Below are positions 28,074 to 40,424 of a stretch of 64,000 bases of DNA, in pieces. Position numbers and translations under genes: made by a program. How positions within the stretch are numbered: position 1 is the first letter of the stretch; each line of letters begins with the position of its first letter. The notes under the pieces were generated by a model. The model was not told the origin of the DNA. It made no database searches and saw nothing but the letters and a program-made list of their open reading frames with translations. This DNA is from Gammaproteobacteria bacterium RIFCSPHIGHO2_12_FULL_39_24 (lineage in GTDB: Bacteria; Pseudomonadota; Gammaproteobacteria; Coxiellales; Coxiellaceae), in NCBI GenBank assembly GCA_001802455.1, contig MGXZ01000016.1:62001-126000 (forward strand). Direction: 5' to 3'.

Positions 28074-28556
28074 TCAATTTTGAATATATTCCACTCGCAC
28101 AATTTCATACACCTGCTCACCTTGTGGTGATTGCACGGTGATTTCATCCCCTCCCATTTTACCGATCATGGCACGCGCAACGGGAGACGTGACAGAAATT
28201 TTGTGATGCTTGATATCCGCTTCATCTTCACCCACAATTTGATACGTAATAGGTTCTTCCGTATCTGCATTCGTTAATGTTACGGTTGCGCCAAAAATAA
28301 CTTTTCCTTCATTATTTATTTTGGTGATATCAATTACCTGACAGTGTGATAATTTCGCTTCAATATCACGAATGCGCCCTTCAATAAAACCTTGTTTTTC
28401 TTTTGCGGCATGATATTCCGCATTTTCTTTTAAATCGCCATGTGCGCGCGCTTCACTGATTGCTGCAATAATCGCAGGACGTTCACTTTTTTTTAAATGA
28501 TCTAATTCAGATTGTAATTTTTGATGACCGTGAATGGTCATGGGTGTTAATCGCAT
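28074..28556 (-). CDS. greA: transcription elongation factor GreA
   Basis: [59 protein letters not shown]. Confidence 0.97.
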   Translation of the reverse strand: MRLTPMTIHGHQKLQSELDHLKKSERPAIIAAISEARAHGDLKENAEYHAAKEKQGFIEGRIRDIEAKLSHCQVIDITKINNEGKVIFGATVTLTNADTEEPITYQIVGEDEADIKHHKISVTSPVARAMIGKMGGDEITVQSPQGEQVYEIVRVEYIQN

Positions 28557-28573
28557 AAAAACCTCATGTGAAT

Positions 28574-31500
28574 TTAAAATTTCTCACATTCTTGCAAACA
28601 TACTACATCTCCGCTATCCGCTGTTTCAATCGCTAGACAAACTGCTTCAGCGCCAGCAAGCGTCGTAGTGTAACAAATGTTTTTCTCCACTGCACTGCGT
28701 CTGATAGTGTACGAATCGGCAATGGCTTTTTCCCCTTCTGTGGTATTAATAACCAGTTGAATTTCATTGTTGCGCATGCGATCCACAATATTGGGACGCC
28801 CTGCTTCGACCTTATTGACCAGCTCGCAAGACACATTGTACTGCTGTAACGTTGCAGCAGTACCTGTGGTCGACACAATTGAAAATCCCAATTGAATTAA
28901 TTTTTTCGCGATCGGCACAACCCGCAATTTATCTGCATCACGCACACTCACAAATGCACGACCTGATTGTGGCAATTTACTTTTTACGGCAATTTCAGCC
29001 TTCAAAAATGCTTGCCCTAATGTTTTCGCCATTCCCATGACTTCACCCGTTGATCGCATTTCAGGCCCTAAAATGGGATCAACGCCGGGGAATTTAGAAA
29101 AAGGAAAGACGGATTTTTTCACTGAAATATAAGTGGGGGTGGGAGTGGGAGTGGAAGGAAGTGATTTTCCAGCCATGCAATAGGTCGCCATTTTAACAAG
29201 CGGTAATCCCGTTGCCTTTGCAAGAAAAGGGACGGTACGTGATGCACGCGGATTTACTTCAAGAACATAAATTTCAGCATTCTCACTCCCACTCCCCGTA
29301 ATCGCAAACTGCGCATTCATCAAACCCACCACTTTTAATGCTTTTGCTAATTGCGTAACTTGTTTGCGCAAGTCATCTTGAATTTTTTCAGACAAACTGT
29401 GTGCGGGAAAAACACAAGATGAATCGCCCGAATGTACGCCCGCTTGCTCGATGTGTTCCATAATGCCCGCAATAAAAACATGTTCGCCATCACAAATTGC
29501 ATCAATATCAACTTCAATTGCATCATCTAAAAATTGATCGAGTAATAATGGATTATCTGCCGAAACATGTTGTGTGCGATTCATGTATTCCACTAATTCA
29601 CGCTCATGAAAAATCACTTTCATATCGCGACCACCCAGCACATAAGAAGGACGCACAATTAACGGATAGGCAAATACTTTTGCCAAACGCAATCCTTCTT
29701 CTTTTGAACGAACAATACCGTTGGCAGGTTGCTGTAAATTTAATTTTTCTAATATTTTTTGAAAACGCTCACGATCTTCTGCTAAATCAATCGAATCCGG
29801 TGATGTACCCATCATGGGCACACCTGCTTTTTCCAATGCACGCGCTAATTTTAACGGTGTTTGTCCGCCCAATTGCACAATCACTCCTGTCGGTTTTTCA
29901 ATAGCAACAATTTCTAACACATCTTCCAATGTGACCGGTTCAAAATACAATCGATCTGAAATGGAAAAATCCGTTGAAACCGTTTCAGGATTACAATTGA
30001 CCATGATGGTTTCATAACCACATTCACGCATCGCGAGTGCGGCATGCACGCAACAATAATCAAACTCAATACCTTGCCCAATGCGATTAGGTCCGCCGCC
30101 AAGCACTATTATTTTTTCGCGCATCGTGGGACGACATTCATTTTCTACTTGATACGTAGAATAAAAATAAGCTGTCTCTGTCGCAAATTCAGCAGAACAC
30201 GTATCAACCCGCTTATAAACGGGATGAATATTTAATGCGTGACGCTGTGTTCGAATGGCATCTTCGGTTGTGTGTAATAGCGTTGCGATACGGAAATCTG
30301 AAAAACCTTTTTGTTTCAGAAAACGCAGGAGAGTGGGAGTGGGAGTGGGAGTGGGAGTGGGAGTGGGTGTAGCGGAAAACGTCTGTTCAATTTGAATTAA
30401 CGCTTCAATTTGTGCTAAAAACCACGGATCAATTTTCGTGTGCCGATGAATTTCTTCTCGGGAAAAACCGAATCGAAATGCATCAGCAATATAAAATAAT
30501 CGATCAGGTCCACACATACGCAATTCAGTTTGAATACGCTCACGCGCTTGTGCTAAATCATATTCAACCGTTTCAGAATTTTTATCTACAATCATTTTCG
30601 GATCTAATCCATGCACGCCAATTTCCAATCCACGCAATGCTTTTTGCAGCGACTCTTGAAAATGACTACCGATTGCCATCACTTCACCAACTGATTTCAT
30701 TTGTGTCGTGAGTCGATCATTGGCTTGTGGAAATTTTTCAAAAGCAAATCGCGGAATTTTTGTCACAACATAATCAATGGCGGGCTCAAATGACGCCGGT
30801 GTTTTTCCACCGGTAATTTCATTGCTTAATTCATCTAATGTAAAACCTACCGCTAATTTCGCAGCAATACGTGCGATGGGAAATCCAGTTGCTTTGGATG
30901 CTAATGCGGATGATCGCGAGACACGTGGATTCATTTCCACAATCATCATTTCACCATCCGCAGGATTAATCGCAAATTGCACATTGGATCCACCGGTTTC
31001 AACTCCAATTTCACGCAAGATAGCAATCGCAGCAGCACGCATGCGCTGGTATTCTTTGTCAGTGAGTGTTTGCGCAGGTGCTACCGTAATGGAATCACCG
31101 GTATGAATTCCCATGGGATCTATATTTTCAATGGAACAAACAATAATGCAATTATCATTTTTGTCGCGCACGACTTCTAATTCAAATTCTTTCCAGCCAA
31201 TAATGGATTCATCGATTAATAATTCACGTGTTGGAGATAATTCCAAGCCACGCTGGCAAATTTCAAAAAATTCATCACGATTATAAGCAATGCCACCGCC
31301 ACTACCGCCCATCGTAAAAGAAGGCCTAATGACCGCAGGAAAACCAACCTCTTCTAAAATGGTTAATGCCTCATCCACGGAATGCGCGATACCAGAGCGC
31401 GGTGTCTTCAACCCAATATTTTTCATCGCGCGACGAAATTGTTCACGATCTTCGGCTTTATCAATGGCTTTTTGTGATGCGCCAATTAATTCAACATGAT

Positions 31501-31831
31501 ATTTCTCGAGTATTTTTTCACGCGCCAAATCCAGCGCGCAATTTAACGCAGTTTGTCCACCCATCGTCGGCAATAACGCATCTGGTTTTTCTTTTTCAAT
31601 AATTTTTGCGACGACTTCCCATTGAACCGGTTCAATGTAAGTGGCATCCGCCATATCAGGATCAGTCATGATGGTTGCGGGATTTGAATTGACTAAAATC
31701 ACGCGATAACCCAACTCGCGCAATGCAACGCATGCTTGCGTTCCAGAATAATCAAATTCACATGCCTGGCCAATGACGATGGGGCCAGCGCCAAGAATTA
31801 AAATTGATTTTATATCAGTTCGTTTTGGCAT
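28574..31831 (-). CDS. carB: carbamoyl phosphate synthase large subunit
   Basis: [33 protein letters not shown]; duplicated ATP-grasp halves; contains PT-repeat insertions. Confidence 0.98.
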   Translation of the reverse strand: MPKRTDIKSILILGAGPIVIGQACEFDYSGTQACVALRELGYRVILVNSNPATIMTDPDMADATYIEPVQWEVVAKIIEKEKPDALLPTMGGQTALNCALDLAREKILEKYHVELIGASQKAIDKAEDREQFRRAMKNIGLKTPRSGIAHSVDEALTILEEVGFPAVIRPSFTMGGSGGGIAYNRDEFFEICQRGLELSPTRELLIDESIIGWKEFELEVVRDKNDNCIIVCSIENIDPMGIHTGDSITVAPAQTLTDKEYQRMRAAAIAILREIGVETGGSNVQFAINPADGEMMIVEMNPRVSRSSALASKATGFPIARIAAKLAVGFTLDELSNEITGGKTPASFEPAIDYVVTKIPRFAFEKFPQANDRLTTQMKSVGEVMAIGSHFQESLQKALRGLEIGVHGLDPKMIVDKNSETVEYDLAQARERIQTELRMCGPDRLFYIADAFRFGFSREEIHRHTKIDPWFLAQIEALIQIEQTFSATPTPTPTPTPTPTLLRFLKQKGFSDFRIATLLHTTEDAIRTQRHALNIHPVYKRVDTCSAEFATETAYFYSTYQVENECRPTMREKIIVLGGGPNRIGQGIEFDYCCVHAALAMRECGYETIMVNCNPETVSTDFSISDRLYFEPVTLEDVLEIVAIEKPTGVIVQLGGQTPLKLARALEKAGVPMMGTSPDSIDLAEDRERFQKILEKLNLQQPANGIVRSKEEGLRLAKVFAYPLIVRPSYVLGGRDMKVIFHERELVEYMNRTQHVSADNPLLLDQFLDDAIEVDIDAICDGEHVFIAGIMEHIEQAGVHSGDSSCVFPAHSLSEKIQDDLRKQVTQLAKALKVVGLMNAQFAITGSGSENAEIYVLEVNPRASRTVPFLAKATGLPLVKMATYCMAGKSLPSTPTPTPTYISVKKSVFPFSKFPGVDPILGPEMRSTGEVMGMAKTLGQAFLKAEIAVKSKLPQSGRAFVSVRDADKLRVVPIAKKLIQLGFSIVSTTGTAATLQQYNVSCELVNKVEAGRPNIVDRMRNNEIQLVINTTEGEKAIADSYTIRRSAVEKNICYTTTLAGAEAVCLAIETADSGDVVCLQECEKF
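29132..29155 (-). repeat. TCCCAC hexamer array inside carB (STPTPTPTY)
   Basis: plus strand agtgggggtgggagtgggagtgga. Confidence 0.9.
29284..29297 (+). repeat. short hexamer array inside carB, opposite orientation (TGSGSEN)
   Basis: cactcccactcccc on plus strand; coding strand GGGGAGTGGGAGTG. Confidence 0.75.
30331..30370 (-). repeat. TCCCAC hexamer array inside carB ([13 protein letters not shown])
   Basis: plus strand gagtgggagtgggagtgggagtgggagtgggagtgggtgt. Confidence 0.97.
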
Positions 31832-32945
31832 AAGTTAATTTTATAAACTCATCAAACAAATTTACAAGATCATTCGGTCCTGGTGCTGCTTCCGGATGTC
31901 CCTGAAACGCCATCACCGGTAATGTTCTGTGTTTAAAACCTTGCAGTGTCTTATCAAACAAAGAAATGTGTGTAATGATTAAATCATCCGGTAATGTTTT
32001 TTCATCAACACAAAAACTGTGATTTTGACTAGTGATAAATACTTTTTTATTTCGAACATCTTGTACCGGATGATTTGCGCCATGATGACCCAATTTCATT
32101 TTCCGCGTTTTTGCACCACACGCTAATGCGAGAATTTGAAATCCCAAGCAAATTCCAAACAGCGGAATTTTTTTTGCTAATAATTTTTTGGTATTTTCAA
32201 TTGCATCAGTACAAGCGGCAGGATCACCAGGGCCATTTGATAATAAAACACCATCGGGATTTAATTTTATTATTTCCCCTGCCGATGTTTTTGCAGGCAC
32301 CACGATTACGTTGCAATTGCGTTCAGTCAGTAATCGTAAAATATTTTTTTTCACGCCGAAGTCATAGACGACAACAGTGGGAGTGGGAGTGGGAGTGGGA
32401 GTGGGAGTGGGAGAAACATGGTAAGATTTTTTTGTAGAAACCGCGATCGCCAACTCTTTTCCATTCAACCCTGAAAACGCACGCGCTTTTTGCAATGCTT
32501 TGTCGACATCGATTTTTCCTGTCACGATGCAACCATTTTGCGCGCCCTTTTCTCGCAAAATATGCGTTAATTGACGCGTATCAATATTGGCAATCGCGAC
32601 TACATTTTGTTTTTTTAAAAAATGGGGTAATGATTCAGTTGCACGATAATTACTAACGATAGGAGATAGGTTACGAATGATGAATCCCGCTGCAAATACT
32701 TGTGTTGATTCCATATCATCTGGATTCACACCAACATTACCAATGTGCGGATACGTTAATGTCACAATTTGTTGATGATAAGAAGGATCGGTGAGAATTT
32801 CTTGATAGCCGGTCATGGATGTATTAAAAACCACTTCGCCGACCGCTTCGCCCGTCGCCCCCACCGAAATACCTTCAAAAACAGTGCCATCTGCCAAAAC
32901 AAGCAACGCGGGTTCTGATGTATTCAACAGAATTTCGATGGTCAT
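31815..32945 (-). CDS. carA: carbamoyl phosphate synthase small subunit
   Basis: [65 protein letters not shown]; contains a PT-repeat. Confidence 0.98.
   Translation of the reverse strand: MTIEILLNTSEPALLVLADGTVFEGISVGATGEAVGEVVFNTSMTGYQEILTDPSYHQQIVTLTYPHIGNVGVNPDDMESTQVFAAGFIIRNLSPIVSNYRATESLPHFLKKQNVVAIANIDTRQLTHILREKGAQNGCIVTGKIDVDKALQKARAFSGLNGKELAIAVSTKKSYHVSPTPTPTPTPTPTVVVYDFGVKKNILRLLTERNCNVIVVPAKTSAGEIIKLNPDGVLLSNGPGDPAACTDAIENTKKLLAKKIPLFGICLGFQILALACGAKTRKMKLGHHGANHPVQDVRNKKVFITSQNHSFCVDEKTLPDDLIITHISLFDKTLQGFKHRTLPVMAFQGHPEAAPGPNDLVNLFDEFIKLTYAKTN
32376..32413 (-). repeat. TCCCAC hexamer array inside carA ([13 protein letters not shown])
   Basis: plus strand agtgggagtgggagtgggagtgggagtgggagtgggag. 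Confidence 0.97.
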
Positions 32946-33002
32946 TAAAAAATTACCGTAAAATCATTCTGAGAAGGATACGTGTATGCTACCATACGCG
33001 CC

Positions 33003-33869
33003 ATGAAAAATATCTCCACAAAAACAGTACTCGCTATTGTCATCACGATCTTATCATGGTCCTCCTCATTTGTTTTTATTCGCTTTTGCTTGCACGATTA
33101 TTCTCCTGGCGAGCTTGCGCTTTTTCGCTATTTAATCGTGTCAGCAACTATGTTGATTTTTTATGTACGTTTGAAAAAACGTACAAAACCAACGTTTCGG
33201 CAATTTTTGCAATTATTTTTTCTGGGATTTTTTGGTATTGGTTTATACATGATTGCGTTAAATTATGGCGAAATCACGGTCACTGCCAGCATCACGAGTT
33301 TTATTATTGGCATGAATCCAATTGTCTCCATGTTATGGGCAATGCTATTTTTCAGCGAAAAAATAGCTGCGAAACGCTGGCTCGGCGTTGGTGTTAGCGT
33401 TATCGGGTTATTGACTATTGCAATTGCTACTTTTCATCACGACTCCATTAACTGGGGAATTGGTTATATTTTATTTGCAGTGTTGTGCGCAGGAATTTAC
33501 AACGTCGGACAAAAACCATTGCTCGCGACATTTCATCCCATCGAAGTTGCCGCGTTTAGCGCGTGGATTGGCACACTGGTCATGTTGGTTTTTACGCCTT
33601 CTCTGATGCATCAAATTCCGCACGCTTCTTGGCAAGCTACCAGTTCAGTGATTTATTTGGGCGTGATTCCTGGCGCGGTTGGATATGCCGCATGGAGCAT
33701 TGCACTGAATGGTGAAATCGCACCATCCAAATTGGTTCTCGTTTTATATACTCTGCCGTTATTTTCTACTTTGCTTGGCTGGATAATGTTAGGTGAAATG
33801 CCTTCTATTTTGCAGCTCACTGGCGGTTTTATCTGTTTATTCGGCGCATTGATTGCGACGCGGTATTAA
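33003..33869 (+). CDS. EamA/DMT-family transporter
   Basis: Ten-TM drug/metabolite transporter pattern, WSSSFVFIRFCLHDYSPGELALFR. Confidence 0.92.
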   Translation: MKNISTKTVLAIVITILSWSSSFVFIRFCLHDYSPGELALFRYLIVSATMLIFYVRLKKRTKPTFRQFLQLFFLGFFGIGLYMIALNYGEITVTASITSFIIGMNPIVSMLWAMLFFSEKIAAKRWLGVGVSVIGLLTIAIATFHHDSINWGIGYILFAVLCAGIYNVGQKPLLATFHPIEVAAFSAWIGTLVMLVFTPSLMHQIPHASWQATSSVIYLGVIPGAVGYAAWSIALNGEIAPSKLVLVLYTLPLFSTLLGWIMLGEMPSILQLTGGFICLFGALIATRY

Positions 33870-33954
33870 ATCCGCCTCTCTTTTAACTCATCCCGGGAAT
33901 AGTGTAAAATTTTAACATTGTCCGAAAATTTTCAACATCAGGGTACTTGACTTA

Positions 33955-34908
33955 ATGCGAAACAACATAACTGAAGTCACGCTGGTAGAGCCAATTTCAA
34001 AAGATATAAAAACGGCTCATCAAGAATACAATGAAGCAAACACTGCTTTCTTCGACGCATCAGATTTTGTAACAAGAATTCACAATTTGGAAAAAACAGT
34101 AAAGGAAAAAGAGAGGGCGTTACACCAACACATTGATAATTTCTTTTCAAATATTATTTCCAGCCACACAAAACACGAAATGGCAGGCGCGTACCAAGCT
34201 TATTGCATCATTTTAAAAAATAGTCGCGACTGGATTTTCAATCTTTTGATGAAAAATTCGTCACTGAAAATTCAAATACACTGCAACAAAGAAAACCTTT
34301 ATATCAAATTATACAATTTTGATCCTGGAATAGATTACACAAAATTTGATGGAAATTGCTGGAGTTCTATGTTTGAAAACATTATTGATCATTTTCAAAC
34401 AAAACCCAGAAAAAATATTGACAACGTGCTTGCCGTGCTCAAAGCAACCTATTTTTTAGAAAAACAAGGTGGATCAATTGCCTTTGCGCAAAATTCAAAT
34501 GGGACTTGCAATCTGCAAATTAGATCATCGCTTGATAAAAGCAAAATAGATATCAACAAAAGCACCATAATGAACATACTATTAGAATTGTTGTATAACA
34601 AAAAAATCATTGGAGATGATTTTTTTAAATTTCTCACCTCGCAGAATACAAACACATACACTACACCCGAGGAAGAAAAAACGCGCGCAATACAATTCTT
34701 GCGAAACTTAAAAGAAAAAACCGGCTGCACAACAATCATCATTCATCAAAATATTACTATGCTGATTAGAAAAATCGAAACTAAGATAAATGTTTATGAC
34801 AGAAAATCAAGTGAAGCCAAGGTTAATTTTTTTTCTCATTCCGCCGTCACTGCCCGTCGCAAACCCGCACCTTTCGTGAGAAGAAGATGGACTTTTAACC
34901 CGCTCTAA
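33955..34908 (+). CDS. hypothetical protein, coiled-coil N-terminus, basic C-terminus
   Basis: 317 aa single ORF; no recognised domain; ends [21 protein letters not shown]. Confidence 0.7.
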   Translation: MRNNITEVTLVEPISKDIKTAHQEYNEANTAFFDASDFVTRIHNLEKTVKEKERALHQHIDNFFSNIISSHTKHEMAGAYQAYCIILKNSRDWIFNLLMKNSSLKIQIHCNKENLYIKLYNFDPGIDYTKFDGNCWSSMFENIIDHFQTKPRKNIDNVLAVLKATYFLEKQGGSIAFAQNSNGTCNLQIRSSLDKSKIDINKSTIMNILLELLYNKKIIGDDFFKFLTSQNTNTYTTPEEEKTRAIQFLRNLKEKTGCTTIIIHQNITMLIRKIETKINVYDRKSSEAKVNFFSHSAVTARRKPAPFVRRRWTFNPL

Positions 34909-36046
34909 AAAAATTCTTCACCGAATCAAACCAACCTGATGATCTTGGGCTATGATTTTTTCCTGCTTTTAATAATATATCAAGCTCATTTAATTTTTCT
35001 TTTTGCATTTCCGTTAAATTAACCGGTGTTTCAACAATCACGCGACACAATAAGTCACCCGTGTGTCCGCTACGCAATGCCTTCACACCTTTTCCACGCA
35101 AACGAAATTGTTTTCCGCTTTGTGTTTCCGCCGGGATTTTTAAATTCACATTACCGGTTAATGTTGGCACTTCAATTTCACCACCCAACGCTGCTGTCAC
35201 AAACGTAACAGGAATTTCACAATGCAAATCACTTCCTTCACGCGAAAAAATCGCATGTTCTTTCACGTGAATTTGCACATACAAATCACCAGCAGGTGCG
35301 CCATGTAATCCTGCTTCACCTTCACCGGACAAACGAATACGATCGCCGGAATCCACACCCGCTGGAATTTTTACGGATAATGTTTTTGTTTCGCGAAGCC
35401 GACCTTGGCCGTGACAAGTCTGACAAGGATCTTTAATCACTTGTCCTGAACCTGCGCAAGTAGCACAAGGTTGCGCGATGGTTAAAAAACCATGTTGCAT
35501 TTGCACCTGACCCGATCCGCGACATTTTGTGCAAGTTGTTTTTGTCGTACCTTTTTTAGCGCCCAACCCACCACACGTTTTACATCCCACCAACGTTGGA
35601 ATTTTAATTTCTTTTGTTACACCATGAACCGCTTCTTCAAGTGTAATGACAAATTCATACGCTAAATCAGAACCCCGTTGCGCTGACTGTCTGCCACTAC
35701 GACCACCGCGTGCAGCACCACCACCAAAAATATCACCGAAAATATCACCGAAAATATCGCTGGCATTATCAAACCCGAAACCACCAAATCCTCCAGCACC
35801 ACCACTCGATCCTTGTTGCACGCCCGCATGACCAAATCGATCGTATGCTGCGCGTTTTTGTGAATCAGATAATACTTCATATGCCGCTTTAGCTTCTTTA
35901 AAATGATTTTCTGCTTCTTGGTTACCCGGATTACGATCTGGATGATGTTTCATTGCCAAACGACGAAATGATTTTTTAATTTCGTCTTCGCTGGCATTTT
36001 TGGAAACACCGAGAATTTCGTAGTAGTCGCGTTGTTGTTGAGGCAT
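34895..36046 (-). CDS. dnaJ: chaperone protein DnaJ
   Basis: J domain [35 protein letters not shown]; four CxxCxGxG-type zinc repeats. Confidence 0.98.
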   Translation of the reverse strand: MPQQQRDYYEILGVSKNASEDEIKKSFRRLAMKHHPDRNPGNQEAENHFKEAKAAYEVLSDSQKRAAYDRFGHAGVQQGSSGGAGGFGGFGFDNASDIFGDIFGDIFGGGAARGGRSGRQSAQRGSDLAYEFVITLEEAVHGVTKEIKIPTLVGCKTCGGLGAKKGTTKTTCTKCRGSGQVQMQHGFLTIAQPCATCAGSGQVIKDPCQTCHGQGRLRETKTLSVKIPAGVDSGDRIRLSGEGEAGLHGAPAGDLYVQIHVKEHAIFSREGSDLHCEIPVTFVTAALGGEIEVPTLTGNVNLKIPAETQSGKQFRLRGKGVKALRSGHTGDLLCRVIVETPVNLTEMQKEKLNELDILLKAGKNHSPRSSGWFDSVKNFFRAG

Positions 36047-36057
36047 GGGGATTCACT

Positions 36058-37995
36058 CTATTTATCTTTATCCTTAACCTCTTCAAACTCCGCATCTACA
36101 ACGCCATCATCTTTTTTGGGTTGTTCTTGATGAGCTTGTTGCGCACCTGCAGCGCCTGCATCACCACCTGATTGCGCATACGCTTTTTCAGCGATTTTTC
36201 CAGACAATTCAGTTAATTCTTTTGTCTTTGCTTCAATCGCGTCTTTATTATCGCCTTTGATTAATGTTTTTAATTCATTCAATACAGGCTCAATTTTTGC
36301 TCTTTCTTCTGAAGTAACTTTTTCACCTAAATCTTTCATCGATTTTTCAGTGGAATGCACCAATGAATCCGCGTGATTACGCGCACTCACCAATTCGTGA
36401 AACTGCTTATCTTTTTCTTTATTTTCTTCTGCATCTTTCATCATGCGTTCTACTTCTGCATCCGACAAACCACTCGATGCTTTAATCACAATCGCTTGTT
36501 GTTTATTGGTTGCTTTATCTTTTGCAGTCACATGCAAAATACCATTCGCATCAATATCGAATGTCACTTCGATTTGCGGAATACCGCGCGGTGCTGGCGG
36601 AATGTCGGATAAATCAAAACGCCCTAATGATTTATTCGCTGACGCCATTTCACGTTCGCCTTGTAGTACATGCACGGTTACCGCAGTTTGATTATCATCA
36701 GCAGTTGAAAAGGTTTGTGATGTTTTCGTTGGAATGGTCGTATTTTTCTCGATTAATTTTGTCATCACGCCACCCATGGTTTCAATTCCCAATGACAAAG
36801 GGGTTACGTCTAACAGCAATACGTCTTTCACTTCACCTGACAACACAGCACCCTGAATAGCAGCACCCACCGCAACCGCTTCATCTGGATTCACGTCGTG
36901 ACGCGCATCTTTATTAAAATATTTTTTCACTGCTTCTTGCACTTTCGGCATGCGTGTTTGACCACCGACTAAAATCACATCAGAAATATCGGATAATTGC
37001 AGACCGGAATCTTTCATCGCAATTTCACACGGTTTAATCGTGCGTGAAATTAAATCATCCACGAGTGATTCTAATTTTGCGCGTGTTAAACGAATATTTA
37101 AGTGTTTTGGACCCGATGCATCTGCTGTGATGTAAGGTAAATTGACATCAGTTTGTTGTGAAGACGATAATTCAATTTTCGCTTTTTCTGCTGCTTCTTT
37201 TAAACGTTGCAATGCGAGCGGATCTTTATGTAAATCCATACCGGATTCTTTTTTAAATTCGTCCACCAAATATTCAATCACGCGCGCATCGAAATCTTCA
37301 CCGCCTAAAAATGTATCGCCATTGGTTGCGAGTACTTCGAATTGATGTTCACCATCCACATCGGCAATTTCGATAATAGAAATATCAAATGTGCCACCAC
37401 CCAAATCATACACGGCAATTTTGCGATCGCCCTTTTGTTTATCCAAACCAAATGCCAATGCGGCAGCAGTGGGTTCATTGATAATGCGCTTGACTTCTAA
37501 TCCTGCTATTTTTCCAGCATCTTTTGTTGCTTGACGTTGTGAGTCATTGAAATAAGCAGGAACCGTGATCACCGCTTCAGTGACTTCATGACCTAAATAA
37601 TCTTCTGCTGTTTTTTTCATTTTTAATAAAGTTTGTGCAGAAATTTCAGGCGGTGATTTCTTCTTGTTATCGGCTTCTACCCATGCATCACCATTGTCCG
37701 CAGCAATAATTTTGTAGGGCACCATTTTAATATCTTTTTGCACCATCTCATCTTTGAATTTACGACCAATTAACCGTTTGATGCCGTAAAATGTTTCCGT
37801 TGGATTGGTCACGGCTTGACGTTTTGCAGATGCACCCACTAAAATTTGACCATCTTTGGTATAAGCAACAATAGAGGGTGTTGTACGCGCACCTTCTGCA
37901 TTTTCAATCACGCGCGGCTTACCACCTTCCATTACGGCTACGCAAGAATTGGTTGTTCCTAAATCGATACCGATAATTTTGCTTGTTTTACTCAT
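36058..37995 (-). CDS. dnaK: chaperone protein DnaK
   Basis: [56 protein letters not shown]. Confidence 0.99.
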   Translation of the reverse strand: MSKTSKIIGIDLGTTNSCVAVMEGGKPRVIENAEGARTTPSIVAYTKDGQILVGASAKRQAVTNPTETFYGIKRLIGRKFKDEMVQKDIKMVPYKIIAADNGDAWVEADNKKKSPPEISAQTLLKMKKTAEDYLGHEVTEAVITVPAYFNDSQRQATKDAGKIAGLEVKRIINEPTAAALAFGLDKQKGDRKIAVYDLGGGTFDISIIEIADVDGEHQFEVLATNGDTFLGGEDFDARVIEYLVDEFKKESGMDLHKDPLALQRLKEAAEKAKIELSSSQQTDVNLPYITADASGPKHLNIRLTRAKLESLVDDLISRTIKPCEIAMKDSGLQLSDISDVILVGGQTRMPKVQEAVKKYFNKDARHDVNPDEAVAVGAAIQGAVLSGEVKDVLLLDVTPLSLGIETMGGVMTKLIEKNTTIPTKTSQTFSTADDNQTAVTVHVLQGEREMASANKSLGRFDLSDIPPAPRGIPQIEVTFDIDANGILHVTAKDKATNKQQAIVIKASSGLSDAEVERMMKDAEENKEKDKQFHELVSARNHADSLVHSTEKSMKDLGEKVTSEERAKIEPVLNELKTLIKGDNKDAIEAKTKELTELSGKIAEKAYAQSGGDAGAAGAQQAHQEQPKKDDGVVDAEFEEVKDKDK

Positions 37996-38109
37996 TGTGA
38001 ATTCCTCATTTTTTAATTCTATTAATTTCTTATCTGGGGACAACTACTGCGTTTTTCAAGAGAAGTTAACGGATTGCTGATAACTGAATACTTGATCTCT
38101 GATACCTGT

Positions 38110-38685
38110 TCACGCCACCACAATCACCATTGCCGCTCGAATCACTCGGCCATTTAAAGCATAGCCTTTTTGCAGCAGTTGCAAGATCGTATTGGGTTTT
38201 GCATCAGGATTGGGTTGCATTGACATCGCTTCATGTTGCATAGGGTCAAAAACATCACCTGCTTTCGGATCAATAACCGAAACGCCATTTTTTTCCAAGA
38301 TCTTATCCAAAATAGTTAATGTTAATTCCATCCCTTTTCGCATCTGTTGTACAGACGGATCATTGGCAACAGCACCTTCCATTCCACGAGCCAAACTATC
38401 AACCACGGGGATCAAATCCGATACCAATTTTTCCACGCCAAATTTACGGGCTTTTGCCACTTCTTGTTCCATGCGGCGACGTGTATTTTCTGCCTCCGCT
38501 TGCGCACGCACAGATTGCTCTTTGTAATTTTCTAATTGCTTTTCAAGCAGATTCACTTTATCAAGCCACACAGCGCTCGCCGTTTCGTCCGGCAATAAAT
38601 GCTCGTCATCTGCCACTTCTTGCTCTGCAATGTCACGCCATTTATCTGACTGTTCTGATTGCGATGCTTCTTTTTTTTGACTCAT
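38110..38685 (-). CDS. grpE: nucleotide exchange factor GrpE
   Basis: RAQAEAENTRRRMEQEVAKARKFGVEKLVSDLIPVVDSLARG; GDVFDPMQHEAMS. Confidence 0.95.
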   Translation of the reverse strand: MSQKKEASQSEQSDKWRDIAEQEVADDEHLLPDETASAVWLDKVNLLEKQLENYKEQSVRAQAEAENTRRRMEQEVAKARKFGVEKLVSDLIPVVDSLARGMEGAVANDPSVQQMRKGMELTLTILDKILEKNGVSVIDPKAGDVFDPMQHEAMSMQPNPDAKPNTILQLLQKGYALNGRVIRAAMVIVVA

Positions 38686-38757
38686 CTCCACTCTCCCCCT
38701 ATCATGATACATCAATGAATATAGAGGCATCTGTTTAAAATTCAAGGACAATCATCG

Positions 38758-39528
38758 ATGTTCTGGCTAAAAAAATTAATTTCAGCTTTATTACTCCCCG
38801 TTCCATTTGGCCTATTTTGGATCACGCTCGGCATTATTTTGTTATCACTCGATTGCGCAAAACGCTTTCGTTTAAGCTGTTTTTTAATCGGATTGTTTGT
38901 TATTACTCTGTTTTCACTCAATCCCATTTCAACAGCATTGCTCGATACACTGCAATCACAATATGCGCCACTCATGACTATTCCGAATAATGTCACGCAG
39001 GTTGTTGTGCTGGGTGGTGGCGTCAGCGGCGGAAAAGATTATCCACCCAACCTCACCTTAAACTCAGCATCCTTGTCTCGTTTGGTGGAAGGCATTCGTT
39101 TATTTAAATTAATTCAAAAAAATAATCCGGATGCAGAATTGATTTTATCAGGTGGGCGTGTATTCCAATCACCTGCTACTGCAGGAAAAATGCGAAACGC
39201 TGCAACGATGCTGGGTGTTGATGAAAAAAACATGGTCATTGAAGATGGTTCACGCGATACGCATGAAGAAGCATTGTTCTTGAAAAAAACCGTTAAAAAT
39301 AATTCATTTATTTTAGTCACCTCTGCTTATCATATGCCACGCGCAATGGATTTATTTAATCAATTGGGCATGCATCCCATCGCAGCACCCACTCAATTTT
39401 TGGGATACCGTTATACTCTTTCACTCTGGTGCATTCCCACGGCAAATAGCTTGGCCGTCAGTGATATTGCGATTCACGAATACCTCGGGATTTTATGGAC
39501 GAAAATACAGGGATATATCGGAAAATAA
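38758..39528 (+). CDS. ElyC/YdcF (DUF218) family protein
   Basis: VVVLGGGVSGGKDYPPN, ILSGGR, DGSRDTHEEALFLK, LVTSAYHMPRAMDLF. Confidence 0.93.
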   Translation: MFWLKKLISALLLPVPFGLFWITLGIILLSLDCAKRFRLSCFLIGLFVITLFSLNPISTALLDTLQSQYAPLMTIPNNVTQVVVLGGGVSGGKDYPPNLTLNSASLSRLVEGIRLFKLIQKNNPDAELILSGGRVFQSPATAGKMRNAATMLGVDEKNMVIEDGSRDTHEEALFLKKTVKNNSFILVTSAYHMPRAMDLFNQLGMHPIAAPTQFLGYRYTLSLWCIPTANSLAVSDIAIHEYLGILWTKIQGYIGK

Positions 39529-39563
39529 ATTAGTGTTAAAGTGATCAGTGTGAGTGAATAATT

Positions 39564-40424
39564 ATGGCTAGCAAAAAATTTCAGAACGTGGCATTGATCG
39601 GTCGCGCAGAAAAAAATGTTTCTGACACGCTCGATATCGTCGCTGATTATTTGCTTTCAAAAAAACTCGCTGTTTTTATAGAAGAAAAAACGGCGGAATT
39701 AATGGGAAAAAATTCACTGCCCACTTTTTCTGAAAAAAAGATTCCTGCCAACATTGATTTAATGATTGTTGTCGGTGGCGATGGTAGTTTATTAACTGCG
39801 GCACATTGTGCACTACCCTATCATCTTCCTGTGTTGGGAATTAATCGTGGTCGTTTGGGATTTTTAACCGATATTCATCCGAATCAACTGTCTAAAATCG
39901 CCGACGTTCTTTCTGGAAAATATCTCGTTGAAAATCGCTTTTTATTGAAAGCCACGAACGGTAAAAAAAATCTTGGTGTTGCGTTAAATGAAGTTGTTTT
40001 ACTTCCAGGCGATGCGCAATTAATTGAGTTTGATATTTTTATTAATAACCAGTTTGTTTGCCAGCAACGCGCAGATGGATTAATTGTCTCCACACCCACT
40101 GGATCAACGGCGTACGCATTATCGGGCGGCGGTCCCATTTTACATCCGCAATTAAATGCAATTGTGTTAGTGCCAATGTTTCCACACACACTCAGTAATC
40201 GACCTATCGTGGTTGAGGGTGACGCACTCATTGAATTGGTAATTCGCGATAATGAATTTATTTCAGCATGCATTAGTTGTGATGGGCAACATCGCATTGC
40301 GATTCAACCCGGTGATCGCATTCGCATTTCAAAACAAGAAAAAACACTGCAGCTCATTCATCCCGATAATTACGATTATTATGCAACGTTACGTGAAAAG
40401 TTGGGATGGAATACGTCATGCTAA
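39564..40424 (+). CDS. nadK: NAD kinase
   Basis: IVVGGDGSLLTAAHCA, VLGINRGRLGFLTDI, DGLIVSTPTGSTAYALSGGGPI. Confidence 0.97.
   Translation: MASKKFQNVALIGRAEKNVSDTLDIVADYLLSKKLAVFIEEKTAELMGKNSLPTFSEKKIPANIDLMIVVGGDGSLLTAAHCALPYHLPVLGINRGRLGFLTDIHPNQLSKIADVLSGKYLVENRFLLKATNGKKNLGVALNEVVLLPGDAQLIEFDIFINNQFVCQQRADGLIVSTPTGSTAYALSGGGPILHPQLNAIVLVPMFPHTLSNRPIVVEGDALIELVIRDNEFISACISCDGQHRIAIQPGDRIRISKQEKTLQLIHPDNYDYYATLREKLGWNTSC

Noticed and set aside
29497-29904. 135-aa ORF antisense to carB, and other antisense ORFs in carB/dnaK/grpE/hisS
   Set aside because: Shadow frames opposite strongly conserved genes; no independent support.
30331-32413. GTGGGA arrays considered as CRISPR repeats
   Set aside because: Pure hexamer tandem repeats without spacers, inside coding sequences, and no cas genes in the window.
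32946-33002. Possible pyrimidine-responsive leader upstream of carA
   Set aside because: Only 57 bp separate carA and the divergent EamA gene; no convincing attenuator or riboswitch motif seen.
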